A model generated the notes under the pieces. It was not told the origin of the DNA, did no database searches, and worked only from the letters and a program-made list of their open reading frames with translations. This document shows positions 50,125-58,307 of a stretch of DNA of 64,000 nucleotides, in pieces (positions within the stretch are counted from its first letter, which is position 1; every line of letters begins with the position of its first letter). This stretch comes from Planctomycetota bacterium. GTDB lineage: Bacteria > Planctomycetota > B15-G4. Location of the stretch: the NCBI GenBank assembly GCA_029259715.1, contig JAJDEP010000019.1:186001-250000 (forward strand), given 5' to 3'. The translations under genes were made by a program, and so were the position numbers.

Positions 50125-52037
50125 ACCGACTGCCAGCGCGTGTAGAACTCGATATCGGCCGGACCGTGCTCCGGCGGCCCCACCCCCGAAGCGCCCCAGC
50201 CGCCGAACGGCGCCGCGGCCTCGGCGCCGGCCGTGGCCGCGTCGAACTTCAGCAGTCCGGCCTGGACCGAGGTCAGGAACCGTTCGCGGCAGGCCTCGTC
50301 GCCACCGAAGAGGGCCGCCACGAGTTGCTGGCGCACGCTGCCGACAAGCTGCAGGGCGTGCTCGAAGTCATCGGCCCGCTGGACGACCAACACGGGACCG
50401 AAGGTCTCTTCCCGGACGATTTCATCGATGCCTGCCGCTTCATCCCCGCCGTCCGCGGCGCCGCCCGGGCCGTCCACGAGCAGGGCAGGTGCGAAGTCTG
50501 CGGGGCCTGAGGGCGCCGCCGTCGCGGCCGGAGACTCGAGGTGGGGACGGAGCACGCGCCAGCCGCGGCGACGAGCCCGCTCCACCATGGCGTGGACCCG
50601 ATCGCGGGCCCCGGCATTCACCAAGGGGCCGACCACCGTCGCAGGATCCTCGGGCCGCCCCCAGGCCAGGGCCGCCGTCTCGGCAACCAGCAGCGCGACG
50701 AAGGCGTCGTGATCCTCGCTGCGCACGATGACCCGGCGATTCGCCGTGCAGCGCTGCCCGGCGTCGCCGAAGGCGCCCCGGACGATGCGCGCCGCGGCGA
50801 CCGTGAGGTCGGCGCCGGTCCACACCACGGCCGCATTGTTCCCGCCCAACTCGGCCTGCAACGGGATGCGACGGCGGGCGCAGGCTTCTCGCGCGACCTC
50901 GCCGGCGGCTTCCGATCCGGTCAGTGTCACGGCCGCGATGGGCGCAGCGTCCATGAGCGTTGCGCCGACCACGCCATCCCCCTCCACGACCGAGACCAGT
51001 CCCGGAGGAAAGCCTGCCTGCTCCAGCAAGAGCAGCACGCGTGCGGCCACACCCGCGGCCAGAGGCGAGGGCTTCCAGACCACGGCGTTGCCGTGGAGCA
51101 GAGCGGGTGCGAGCTTGCCGATCGCAATGGCGAGGGGGTTGTTGAAGGGCGAGAGCACGGCGACGACGCCGAGCGGCACCCGGCGCACGACGACATCGCC
51201 CGCCGTCCGCGTCGCCGCGCAAGGACCCGCTGCAAGGGCTCCTCGGAGGAATCCGAGCGCGAGATCGTGCTCGGCCTCGGCCGACTTCACCGGCTTGCCC
51301 ACCTCAGCGACGATCGTCGCCACGAGCTCGTCGCGCGACTCGGTCAGCGCGTTCGCGCAGCTCTCCAGCAGCGTCATGCGCGCCCGCGGCTCCCGTCGTG
51401 ACCACTCCGCCTGGGCTTTCACGGCCGCGGCGCAGGCACGCTCCACAGCGTCCTTGCCGCCGTCACCCCCCGCCCCGAGGGGGCCTCCGCTGAGCAGTGA
51501 CGCCCGGTCAGCTGCCGTGGCGACTTCAACGAAGCGCCGCACGAGCCAACGCCGAGCCGACGCCGCCCCCACCGCATCATCGCTCCCGACGGCGTCATCG
51601 GCCAAGACAACCCGCAAACCCCGGGCATGGGCATCGACCAGCGTCTCCCGCACGCACGCGTGCAGATGCACGCCGCCCACGATCAGCGTGTCGACGTCGA
51701 GGCCGTCCAGCAGCCGATCGAGCGCGCCCGTCGAGAACGCGCTGTAGTGCTGCTTGTGAATGATCGACTCGTCGGGCTGCGGCACCAATTCGTCCGGCGT
51801 CCGATGGCCCCGGGTCCCTTCCTCGCACGACCAGCGGCCCTCACGGCGCCAGTGAGACATGCGGCGGTCGTCCGCGCGATTCACGCTGGTCCACACGTGG
51901 ATCACCGGCGCCTGTGCCTGCCGGAAGGCCTGCAACCAACCACACGCCCCCGACACGATGGACGCGGCCGCCGGCATCACGTTCGGCGAATCCAGGAAGT
52001 CCGCCTGGAGATCGACGAGCAGCAACGCGGGCTTCAA
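50100..52037 (-). CDS. Fusion: isochorismatase-like hydrolase plus aldehyde dehydrogenase
   Basis: A 645-aa natural fusion. Residues 1-175 are an isochorismatase/nicotinamidase-like cysteine hydrolase with the triad Asp9 (LLLVDLQADF), Lys95 (IIHKQHYSAF) and Cys128 (VGGVHLHACVRETLVDA). Residues about 195-645 are an NAD(P)-dependent aldehyde dehydrogenase: SPFNNPLAIA, WKPSP with Lys322, TLTGSEAAGE, general-base Glu396 in ELGGNNAAVVW, nucleophile Cys430 in GQRCTANRR, and a C-terminal EETFGPVLVVQ block. Both active sites look intact. It is operonic (ATGA) with the dehydrogenase gene upstream. The combined reaction is unknown; amide or ester hydrolysis followed by acid/aldehyde redox is one reading. 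Confidence 0.9.
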   Translation of the reverse strand: MKPALLLVDLQADFLDSPNVMPAAASIVSGACGWLQAFRQAQAPVIHVWTSVNRADDRRMSHWRREGRWSCEEGTRGHRTPDELVPQPDESIIHKQHYSAFSTGALDRLLDGLDVDTLIVGGVHLHACVRETLVDAHARGLRVVLADDAVGSDDAVGAASARRWLVRRFVEVATAADRASLLSGGPLGAGGDGGKDAVERACAAAVKAQAEWSRREPRARMTLLESCANALTESRDELVATIVAEVGKPVKSAEAEHDLALGFLRGALAAGPCAATRTAGDVVVRRVPLGVVAVLSPFNNPLAIAIGKLAPALLHGNAVVWKPSPLAAGVAARVLLLLEQAGFPPGLVSVVEGDGVVGATLMDAAPIAAVTLTGSEAAGEVAREACARRRIPLQAELGGNNAAVVWTGADLTVAAARIVRGAFGDAGQRCTANRRVIVRSEDHDAFVALLVAETAALAWGRPEDPATVVGPLVNAGARDRVHAMVERARRRGWRVLRPHLESPAATAAPSGPADFAPALLVDGPGGAADGGDEAAGIDEIVREETFGPVLVVQRADDFEHALQLVGSVRQQLVAALFGGDEACRERFLTSVQAGLLKFDAATAGAEAAAPFGGWGASGVGPPEHGPADIEFYTRWQSVYGAPERW

Positions 52038-53320
52038 GACTCGTTTCGCGCGCCCACCCGGACCGCGAGAGCCTCCGCGACCCGGTCGCCGAATTCCCGG
52101 GTTCCGACCACACGTGCGTCGGACACGCCGCCCCCGGCCCCTCCGACTTCAGCCACGTCGAGCGTGCGATAGCCGGCTGCCCAGGCATCCCGCAGGGCGT
52201 GATCGATCAAGGCCGCTTCGGTCTCGAGGCCGAAGCACTCGTGCAACATGAGACCCAAGGCGGCGATCTGCCCGGCAGGGTTGGCCACATCCTGTCCCGC
52301 GAGGTCATAGGCCGCCCCATGGTTGGTCTGGAAGATCGAGCACCCCTCGGGGGTGAAACTGAAGGCGGGGCTGACGCCACGCGAGCCCATCAACACGGCG
52401 CCGAGGTCGGACAGGATGTCCCCGCACATGTTCGGCGCCACGACCACGTCGAGCTCACGGGCATGCTGGATCACCGAGTAGCAGGCCAGGTCGACATCGA
52501 TCATGCGCCAATCGATGCCATGGCGCCGGGAGACGTCCGCCGTGATGTCCGCCCACAGACGGCTGATGCTGGGCACGCCGGATTCCTTGTGGACGACGAT
52601 CATGCGGCCGCTGCGGACGGCCGCCAACCGCGCGCCCACCTCGACCACTCGCAGGACTTCGGATTCCTTGTACTCGAACGTCTGCCGGCACAGGCGGCCC
52701 TCGTCGACGACGATCTCATCCGTCCATGAACCCTGGTAGATGCCGCTGGCGTTGTCGCGCACCATCAGGATGTCGACCTCGTCCAGTGCGTCGGGCCGCA
52801 GACGACCGGCGCCCACCAGTTCCGGATAGGGTCGGATGGGGGTCAACTTGAGGAACAGGTCGAACTCCCGCCGCATGTCGTAGACGAAGCGCCCGCCGCC
52901 CGCCCCCGCCAGGAGCGCGCCGCCCTGCTCGAAGATCTCGGAACAGAAGCGGGTCACGGCGTTCGAGAGAGGCTGCCCGCATTGGTGCTCGGCATCACGT
53001 CCGATGGGTCCGCCGAATCGGACGTCGAAGCGAATCCCGGAACACTCCTCGAGGATCGGGAGCAATCGCAGGGCCGTCGCGACGATCTGGGGCCCGACGC
53101 CTTCACCCTCGAGCACGCCGATGACCACGGCCCCCAGAGGGGGTGCCGGAGCGGGCAGATCCAGGGCGATGCGGCTCCAGGCCGCAACCGAAGCGCGCGC
53201 ACTCGGCAGCGACGAGGCGGGAGGGATGGTGATCTCTTCGCTCGCCATCGAGTGCTCAGCCGCCCCCATGCTGTCTGCCGTCTGCGTGCCACGCAAGTGG
53301 ATCGAGAGCGTTCCGCCCAC
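52034..53320 (-). CDS. Isocitrate/isopropylmalate-type decarboxylating dehydrogenase
   Basis: A 428-aa (or about 404-aa) member of the metal-dependent beta-decarboxylating dehydrogenases. Blocks include IGVLEGEGVGPQIVATAL, FLKLTPIRPYPELVG, MVRDNASGIYQGSW, SRLWADITADVSR, the DVVVAPNMCGDILSDLGAVL Mg-binding motif and QTNHGAAYDLAGQDVANPAG, the family's coenzyme-binding HGxAxxxAGxxxANP-like signature. Leucine operon neighbours are absent, so it is probably not LeuB. It overlaps the isochorismatase-ALDH fusion by ATGA, making a two-gene unit of unknown pathway. Start: GTG at 53320 with CTGGAG close upstream; in-frame ATGs at 53269 and 53248 are alternatives. Confidence 0.85.
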   Translation of the reverse strand: MGGTLSIHLRGTQTADSMGAAEHSMASEEITIPPASSLPSARASVAAWSRIALDLPAPAPPLGAVVIGVLEGEGVGPQIVATALRLLPILEECSGIRFDVRFGGPIGRDAEHQCGQPLSNAVTRFCSEIFEQGGALLAGAGGGRFVYDMRREFDLFLKLTPIRPYPELVGAGRLRPDALDEVDILMVRDNASGIYQGSWTDEIVVDEGRLCRQTFEYKESEVLRVVEVGARLAAVRSGRMIVVHKESGVPSISRLWADITADVSRRHGIDWRMIDVDLACYSVIQHARELDVVVAPNMCGDILSDLGAVLMGSRGVSPAFSFTPEGCSIFQTNHGAAYDLAGQDVANPAGQIAALGLMLHECFGLETEAALIDHALRDAWAAGYRTLDVAEVGGAGGGVSDARVVGTREFGDRVAEALAVRVGARNES

Positions 53321-53340
53321 TCCAGAAGCTAGGTGGCCGG

Positions 53341-53370
53341 CCGAGCGCCGTCAACCGAGTTGACGCTCGG
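53341..53370 (-). terminator. Two-step hairpin between the M14 and dehydrogenase genes
   Basis: CCGAGC pairs with GCTCGG and inside it GTCAAC pairs with GTTGAC around CGA, with a 3-nt bulge. It lies 23 nt after the M14 stop on the minus strand; a terminator is plausible, though no T-tract follows. Confidence 0.45.
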
Positions 53371-53393
53371 GACCCCGCGACGGGACCGGCCGT

Positions 53394-55868
53394 CTAGCGT
53401 AGCAGCATCGACCGGAACAAGAGTTGGAACGCGCCCTGCGACCAACTGCGGTACTGGGGTCGGAAGCCGAACAGGAACACGCGCCCCTGCCCCACCTCCG
53501 CCGTGACCCAGGCGGCCTTGCCCTCGATGGCGTCCTCGCCGCGGATCCATCCCGAGAGCAGCACCCGGGTGGGCGCGTAACGCATCAGCACGTCCACGGT
53601 CGGCACGTCTTCGGCCTTCTCGTCGACCTCCCACGCGGCGGAGCTCGAGAAGAACACGGCCATGGACCCCGGCAGGCCCGCGGTGAAGCGGCTCTCTTCG
53701 GGGACGGCGCGCAGCACGCTGCCGGGGCAGGAGAAGTTCTTCGCCTCGTCGCCCCGGGTCGTGTCGGTGAGCGGCAGCTCGAACAGGTCCACGGCCCAGC
53801 TGCTGCTGCCGCCGAGGGTGACCAGCGTGCCGCCGCCGCGCACGAAGGCGTCGATGGCCACGGCCCCCTCGGGATCGAGGCCGCCCGCGAACTCGGGGTG
53901 CACCGTACCGCTGCGGCGCCCGCCCTCAAGCTGTCCGGCCCACACCGACGGAACGATCAGCACGTCGAGGATGCGATCGAGCTCGCCCGCGCGGATCATC
54001 TCGTTGCGCACGCGTGTGAACGGCACCTCCCAGCGATCGAGCACCCAGCGCAGCCAGCCCTCGTCCATGGACCCCGACCACGGCGCGTAGACGCCGATGC
54101 GCGGCATGCCCTCGATGGTGACGGGCGATTCACTCTTCGTCCCGCGGGTGGTGGTGAAGAAGCCGGCATCCTCCCCCTCCGTGACGAGTTTGGTCGGCAC
54201 GCCCGCGGCGAGTGACCGCATCAGCTGGCGCCACTCGTCGCCGTTGCGCGTGTCGCCTCCGCGTGCCTGGCCCGTCGTCGGGAAGGCCTCGACCGCCTGC
54301 TCGGGCGTGCGCGCCCGCTGCAGCGATCCCACCGCGTCGGTGTCCAGGGCGTTCACCACCTCGACGCGATGCACGCCCATGAGCAGCGGCAGGGTCCAGC
54401 CGGCCACGTCGTAGGGCGGATCGCCATCGGGGTAGCGCTGCACCTCGAACAGGTCCTTCACGTGATCGCCGTAGGGCTGCTCACGCAGGATCACCACCGA
54501 GCCGGCGGGCCACTCGCGTCCGTCGGCCTGCAGCGCACCCGGCGAAGTGTGCACCTCGACACCGCCGAGTAGCAGCGTGTCGAGCAGGCGCCGGACGGCC
54601 GCCGTGTCCCGGTTGTCGCTGGGGATGATCCAGGCCCGCGGCGGCTCCTGGCGACCCTGGGCGATGTTCCGCACAGAGATGTCCAAGGCATTGCCGAGCC
54701 ACTGGTCGCGCTCGCGGGCCAGGCTCCCCAGCAGCGACCGTGCGAAGCCCAGCTCGTAGTCGATGATGTCGCGCAAGCGCCACCAGCCTCCCGGCCACGG
54801 GGCGACGAAGCGCATCGACGGCGCGTAGGCCGGCAGCCCGCGCGGCGGTTGCAGCTCGTCGAGGGGCAACCACACGGGCGACGCGATGTTGACCGAGGCC
54901 GCCTCGGTGAGCAGTCCGATGATGTTGTGACGCACGGGCACGTTGCGGTTGCCGCCGTTCCACCACATGTCGTAGGTCACGCCGGTGGAGACGCCGGTGA
55001 AGCCCTCGCGGGTCAGGTCGAACAGGGCCCGCGAGCCCAGCGCGTCGATGCCGGACATGACGGACGGGTCGAGGTTGGGGTTGAGCGGATCACGGAATGG
55101 CGGCACGAACAGCCGCTCGCGCGAGCGCCCCTGCTGGTGCACGTCCCAGTAGACCTGCGGGCGCCAGACCGAGTAGAGCTGCTCGGTGACGATGCGCGTC
55201 TCGTCCAGCGAGAGCATGAACCAATCGCGGTTGTTGTCGTGGCCGGCGTAGTGCTGGTAGAGCTCGAGCAACCCGGTGCCCTCGTAGGGCGTGCCCACCG
55301 TCTCGCGATACCACGACACCACCCGGTCGAGGCCGTCGGGGTTCGTGCACGGCAGGACCACGACCACGCACTCGTCGCGCACCGACGTCCAGGGCTCTTC
55401 CTGCGAGGTCGCGAGCCTGTGCACCAGCTCGAGGCCGAATTGCGGGCCGGCCGTCTCCGTCGAGTGCATCGCCAAGGAGACCAGGATCACCACGCGCCCG
55501 TCGCGGATCAGGCCCGCGCGCTCCTCCGGCGCGAGACCCCGCGGGTCGGCGAGCCGCGCCGAGATGGCCTTGATCTCATCCAGACGCGCCAGGTTGGCCT
55601 CGCTCGAGATGATCGTCGTGAGGAACTCGCGCCCCTCCGTGGTGGTGCCGACGTGTTCGACCTGCACCCGCGGACTCTCTTGGGCCAGCAGGCGGTGGTA
55701 GCCCGAGACCTCGGTCCAGTCGGCCAGCTCGAAGTCGACGCCCACCGGGCGTCCCAGGTGCTGCTCCGGTGTGGTCACCGTCTGGGCGTGAAGGCTGGGC
55801 GCCCAGCACGCGAACCACGAGACGAACAAGGCTGCGGGCCAGGCCGCAAGGCGCGGGAAGTCACTCAA
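53394..55868 (-). CDS. M14-family zinc carboxypeptidase-like exported protein
   Basis: An 824-aa exported protein. Signal sequence ends near ACWAPSLHAQ. M14 core: VSLAMHSTETAGPQFG (His-x-x-Glu metal site), VVVVLPCTNPDGLDRVV, and YWDVHQQGRSRERL (third metal His). The rest is a large beta-rich C-terminal portion (about 400-824) with a glutamine-amidotransferase-like fold hint (VRGGGTLVTLGGSSSWAVDL). Size and architecture resemble large M14 proteins of planctomycetes and gemmatimonads. It stands alone. A peptidase or peptide-binding role is likely. Confidence 0.85.
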   Translation of the reverse strand: MSDFPRLAAWPAALFVSWFACWAPSLHAQTVTTPEQHLGRPVGVDFELADWTEVSGYHRLLAQESPRVQVEHVGTTTEGREFLTTIISSEANLARLDEIKAISARLADPRGLAPEERAGLIRDGRVVILVSLAMHSTETAGPQFGLELVHRLATSQEEPWTSVRDECVVVVLPCTNPDGLDRVVSWYRETVGTPYEGTGLLELYQHYAGHDNNRDWFMLSLDETRIVTEQLYSVWRPQVYWDVHQQGRSRERLFVPPFRDPLNPNLDPSVMSGIDALGSRALFDLTREGFTGVSTGVTYDMWWNGGNRNVPVRHNIIGLLTEAASVNIASPVWLPLDELQPPRGLPAYAPSMRFVAPWPGGWWRLRDIIDYELGFARSLLGSLARERDQWLGNALDISVRNIAQGRQEPPRAWIIPSDNRDTAAVRRLLDTLLLGGVEVHTSPGALQADGREWPAGSVVILREQPYGDHVKDLFEVQRYPDGDPPYDVAGWTLPLLMGVHRVEVVNALDTDAVGSLQRARTPEQAVEAFPTTGQARGGDTRNGDEWRQLMRSLAAGVPTKLVTEGEDAGFFTTTRGTKSESPVTIEGMPRIGVYAPWSGSMDEGWLRWVLDRWEVPFTRVRNEMIRAGELDRILDVLIVPSVWAGQLEGGRRSGTVHPEFAGGLDPEGAVAIDAFVRGGGTLVTLGGSSSWAVDLFELPLTDTTRGDEAKNFSCPGSVLRAVPEESRFTAGLPGSMAVFFSSSAAWEVDEKAEDVPTVDVLMRYAPTRVLLSGWIRGEDAIEGKAAWVTAEVGQGRVFLFGFRPQYRSWSQGAFQLLFRSMLLR

Positions 55869-55968
55869 CGTTCAGGTCTCCTCGGAGCGGGGCGACAGTG
55901 TAGCCAGCCCGCGCCGGCGGCGCTCGTTCGCCCCCCCCCGTTCGACCACCCCCGTACGGCCGCTCGGA

Positions 55969-56403
55969 TCAGCGATCGCTCCCCGCCGGGCCCGCGTCCG
56001 GCCGGTCCCCGATCAGGATGCCACCCGTCGAGAAGTCGACCTGCTGCGTCCAGGGCTCCCACTCGGCAGGGAGCTGCGCTTGCAGTTGCTCCACTACGTC
56101 GGGCCAGTCGCTTCCGTCGGTGATGGACCCGCTCCAGCGGATCGTCTGCTCCCCGGAGTCCACGACGATCTTCTGCTCGGTCGTGCTCTCCAACGCCCCG
56201 AACGCCTCGACGCCCGCGGCGATGGACGACGCCTCGGCGGGCATCCCGGGCGCCTTCCACGTCACCGTCAGGCGAGGCCCCTCCACTGTGATCTGGAGGG
56301 CATCGAGAACTTCCGGCAGGTACCCCGACGACACGACGGACACGCCGAGGCCGACGATGACGAGCACCGCCACGAGCAGGACCATGGTCACTTTCCCGTC
56401 CAT
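55969..56403 (-). CDS. Membrane-anchored hypothetical protein (144 aa)
   Basis: An N-terminal membrane helix (MVLLVAVLVIVGLGVSVVSS) is followed by a beta-rich domain (LQITVEGPRLTVTWKA...). No motif is recognised. It is divergent from the IDH-family gene and upstream of the M14 gene on the same strand. Start at MDGKVT; an in-frame GTG six codons upstream is the alternative. Confidence 0.6.
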   Translation of the reverse strand: MDGKVTMVLLVAVLVIVGLGVSVVSSGYLPEVLDALQITVEGPRLTVTWKAPGMPAEASSIAAGVEAFGALESTTEQKIVVDSGEQTIRWSGSITDGSDWPDVVEQLQAQLPAEWEPWTQQVDFSTGGILIGDRPDAGPAGSDR

Positions 56404-56572
56404 GGGGCCTACCGTATCCACGCGCGGAGGCCCGGCGAGGCCTCACGCCCCCACGTCACCGAAACGTCGAATCCAGCGCCGCAGCGGCCCTCGGGACGGG
56501 TCTGGTCACGGGGCGACCGGCATAGGACAATGGCTGGTTCGCATCCGATGTCCGCGGAGCAGCACTGAGGCG

Positions 56573-57634
56573 ATGCCGACCATGACCGACCAGAAACGGA
56601 CGGGCGAGAAGTCGAAGACCATCGAGCTGACCGAGTTGGCCGGCGACGGGATCGGTCCCGAGCTGCGGAAGGCCGTGCACCGGGTGGCCGACGCCCTCCC
56701 CATCGACTTCGAGTTCCGGCCCATCGATTGGTCCGTGAAGACGCGCGAGGACCGCGGCGACGCGTCCATCGACGAGGCGGTCGAGTCGATGGAGCAGACG
56801 CATCTGGCGCTCAAGTACCCCACGGTCACCAGGACCCGCAGCCCCAATGCGCTGCTGCGACGCCGCTGCAACTTCAGCGTGATCTACCGGCCGGCCATCT
56901 CCATCGCCGGCATGGCCAGCAACTTCAAGGAGAACGTGAACCTGCACATCGTGCGGGTGGCCACCGGCGGCACCTACGACGACCCGGGCCAGACGGTGGG
57001 CAAGGACGCGGCCGTCTCGATCCGCATGGTCGAGCGCGAGCCCTGCGCGCAGGCCGCCACCTTCGCCTTTGAACTGGCGCGCCAGAAGGAGATGTGCGTC
57101 ACCAGCTCGTCCAAGCACACGATCCAGAAGGTCACCGACGGCCTGTTCGAGTCGGTGGTCACCGACATCCACCAGAACTACAAGGACGTCAAGCTCAACA
57201 GCGAGCTCTTCGATGCCTTGCTGGGCAAGATCATCCTCACGCCTGAGCAGTATCAGATCGTGCTGGTGCTCAACGAGTACGGCGACTTCCTGTCCGACAT
57301 GGCCTCAGGCCTGGTGGGCAGCCTCGGTACCGGGGCGAGCGGCAACTTCGCCTTCGACGCCCAGCGCCAGGTGACCATCGCCATGTTCGACCCGGCCGGC
57401 GGCACGGCCCCGGACATCGCCGGGCGGAACATGGCCAACCCCACGGCCATGTTGCTGGCCTTCGGCATGCTGCTCGACCACGTCGATCGTTACGACATCG
57501 GGCACGCCCTGCGCATGAGCCTGCTCGGCGCCATCCGCGACGGTGAGTGCACCGCCGACATCGGCGGCAAATTGAGCAGCTCGGGCTTCACCCAGGTCGT
57601 CATCGACCGCCTGGCCGACCACCTCCCCCGGTAG
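56573..57634 (+). CDS. NAD-type isocitrate dehydrogenase family enzyme
   Basis: A 353-aa beta-decarboxylating dehydrogenase of isocitrate/isopropylmalate type. Blocks: LTELAGDGIGPELRKAV at the N-terminus, LKYPTVTRTRSPNALLRR (substrate Arg/Ser region), VRVATGGTYDDPGQTV, the NEYGDFLSDMASGLVGSLG metal-binding motif, and MFDPAGGTAPDIAGRNMANP (coenzyme site). It is shorter than and only distantly similar to the paralogue at 52-53.3 kb. GAGG precedes the ATG. Isocitrate is the likely substrate, but homoisocitrate and tartrate relatives share these motifs. Confidence 0.85.
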   Translation: MPTMTDQKRTGEKSKTIELTELAGDGIGPELRKAVHRVADALPIDFEFRPIDWSVKTREDRGDASIDEAVESMEQTHLALKYPTVTRTRSPNALLRRRCNFSVIYRPAISIAGMASNFKENVNLHIVRVATGGTYDDPGQTVGKDAAVSIRMVEREPCAQAATFAFELARQKEMCVTSSSKHTIQKVTDGLFESVVTDIHQNYKDVKLNSELFDALLGKIILTPEQYQIVLVLNEYGDFLSDMASGLVGSLGTGASGNFAFDAQRQVTIAMFDPAGGTAPDIAGRNMANPTAMLLAFGMLLDHVDRYDIGHALRMSLLGAIRDGECTADIGGKLSSSGFTQVVIDRLADHLPR

Positions 57635-57667
57635 GCACAGAGGCCCCACCGGGACTGTGAGGCAGGG

Positions 57668-57708
57668 ACCGCCGGGCCCCATTGGCAGGGCTCACCGGCC
57701 CCGGCGGT
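57668..57708. terminator. Bidirectional terminator-like hairpin between convergent genes
   Basis: ACCGCCGGG (57668-57676) pairs with CCCGGCGGT (57700-57708) around a 23-nt loop, between the stops of the IDH-family gene (plus) and the pseudopilin gene (minus). Suited to ending transcription from either side. Confidence 0.55.
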
Positions 57709-57728
57709 CGGCGCCCGCGCGGCGCGGG

Positions 57729-58211
57729 TTACTCGACGAGCACGAAGTAGAAGCGGCCGTCGCCCAGCTTGCGGAAGGCCCCGGTGGACAACACACCGTC
57801 GTCGAGCAGCGCGTCGACCTCGCCCATATAGGTGTCGTCCTTCGGCGTATCGGTGAGGTAGTGCACGCCGATGGCGGACGTCACGCCGGTGTCGTTGAGC
57901 TCGGTGTCCCAGACCCCGCCCACGGGCGTCGGGCGCTCGAAGTCGTCGGCGCGGATGTAGCTGTCGAAGCCGGTGGGGATCGTGCCCGAGCTGCTGTCCG
58001 GGACGTCGTCGCCGGTCTTCTGCTTGTACAGATCCGCAGCCTGGATCAGCGTCTGCATCATCGTGGCGAATTGCGACTGCTGCGCCTCACGCGATGCATT
58101 CTGCGCCGAAGGGATCACGATGGCGGCCAGGATGCCCAGGATCACCACCACGATCAGCAGCTCCACGAGCGTGAAGCCGGACGTTCGGCGATGGCGGGAG
58201 GGCTTGCTCAT
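57729..58211 (-). CDS. Type II secretion pseudopilin, PulG/GspG type
   Basis: A 160-aa pseudopilin. The type-III prepilin signal RTSGFTLVELLIVVVILGIL is present: cleavage after Gly12, N-methylated Phe13, and Glu at mature position 5. A helix (YKQKTGDDVPD region) and a C-terminal beta region (WDTELNDTGVTSAIGVHYL) follow. Fits GspG or a planctomycete-type exported pilin-like subunit. No other secretion genes are nearby, so the partner system lies elsewhere. Confidence 0.88.
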   Translation of the reverse strand: MSKPSRHRRTSGFTLVELLIVVVILGILAAIVIPSAQNASREAQQSQFATMMQTLIQAADLYKQKTGDDVPDSSSGTIPTGFDSYIRADDFERPTPVGGVWDTELNDTGVTSAIGVHYLTDTPKDDTYMGEVDALLDDGVLSTGAFRKLGDGRFYFVLVE

Positions 58212-58307
58212 GACTTTGCGATCGAGCCTGGGCGCCCCCCGAGGACGGCTCGCGACCGAGTTCCTTGCGCCCCCGTCATCGGCCGCGCGCGCGGGTGACT
58301 GGAACCG

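Noticed and set aside
52034-53320. Calling the dehydrogenase LeuB
   Set aside because: Only generic family motifs are present and leucine-pathway genes are absent; its partner is the isochorismatase-ALDH fusion.
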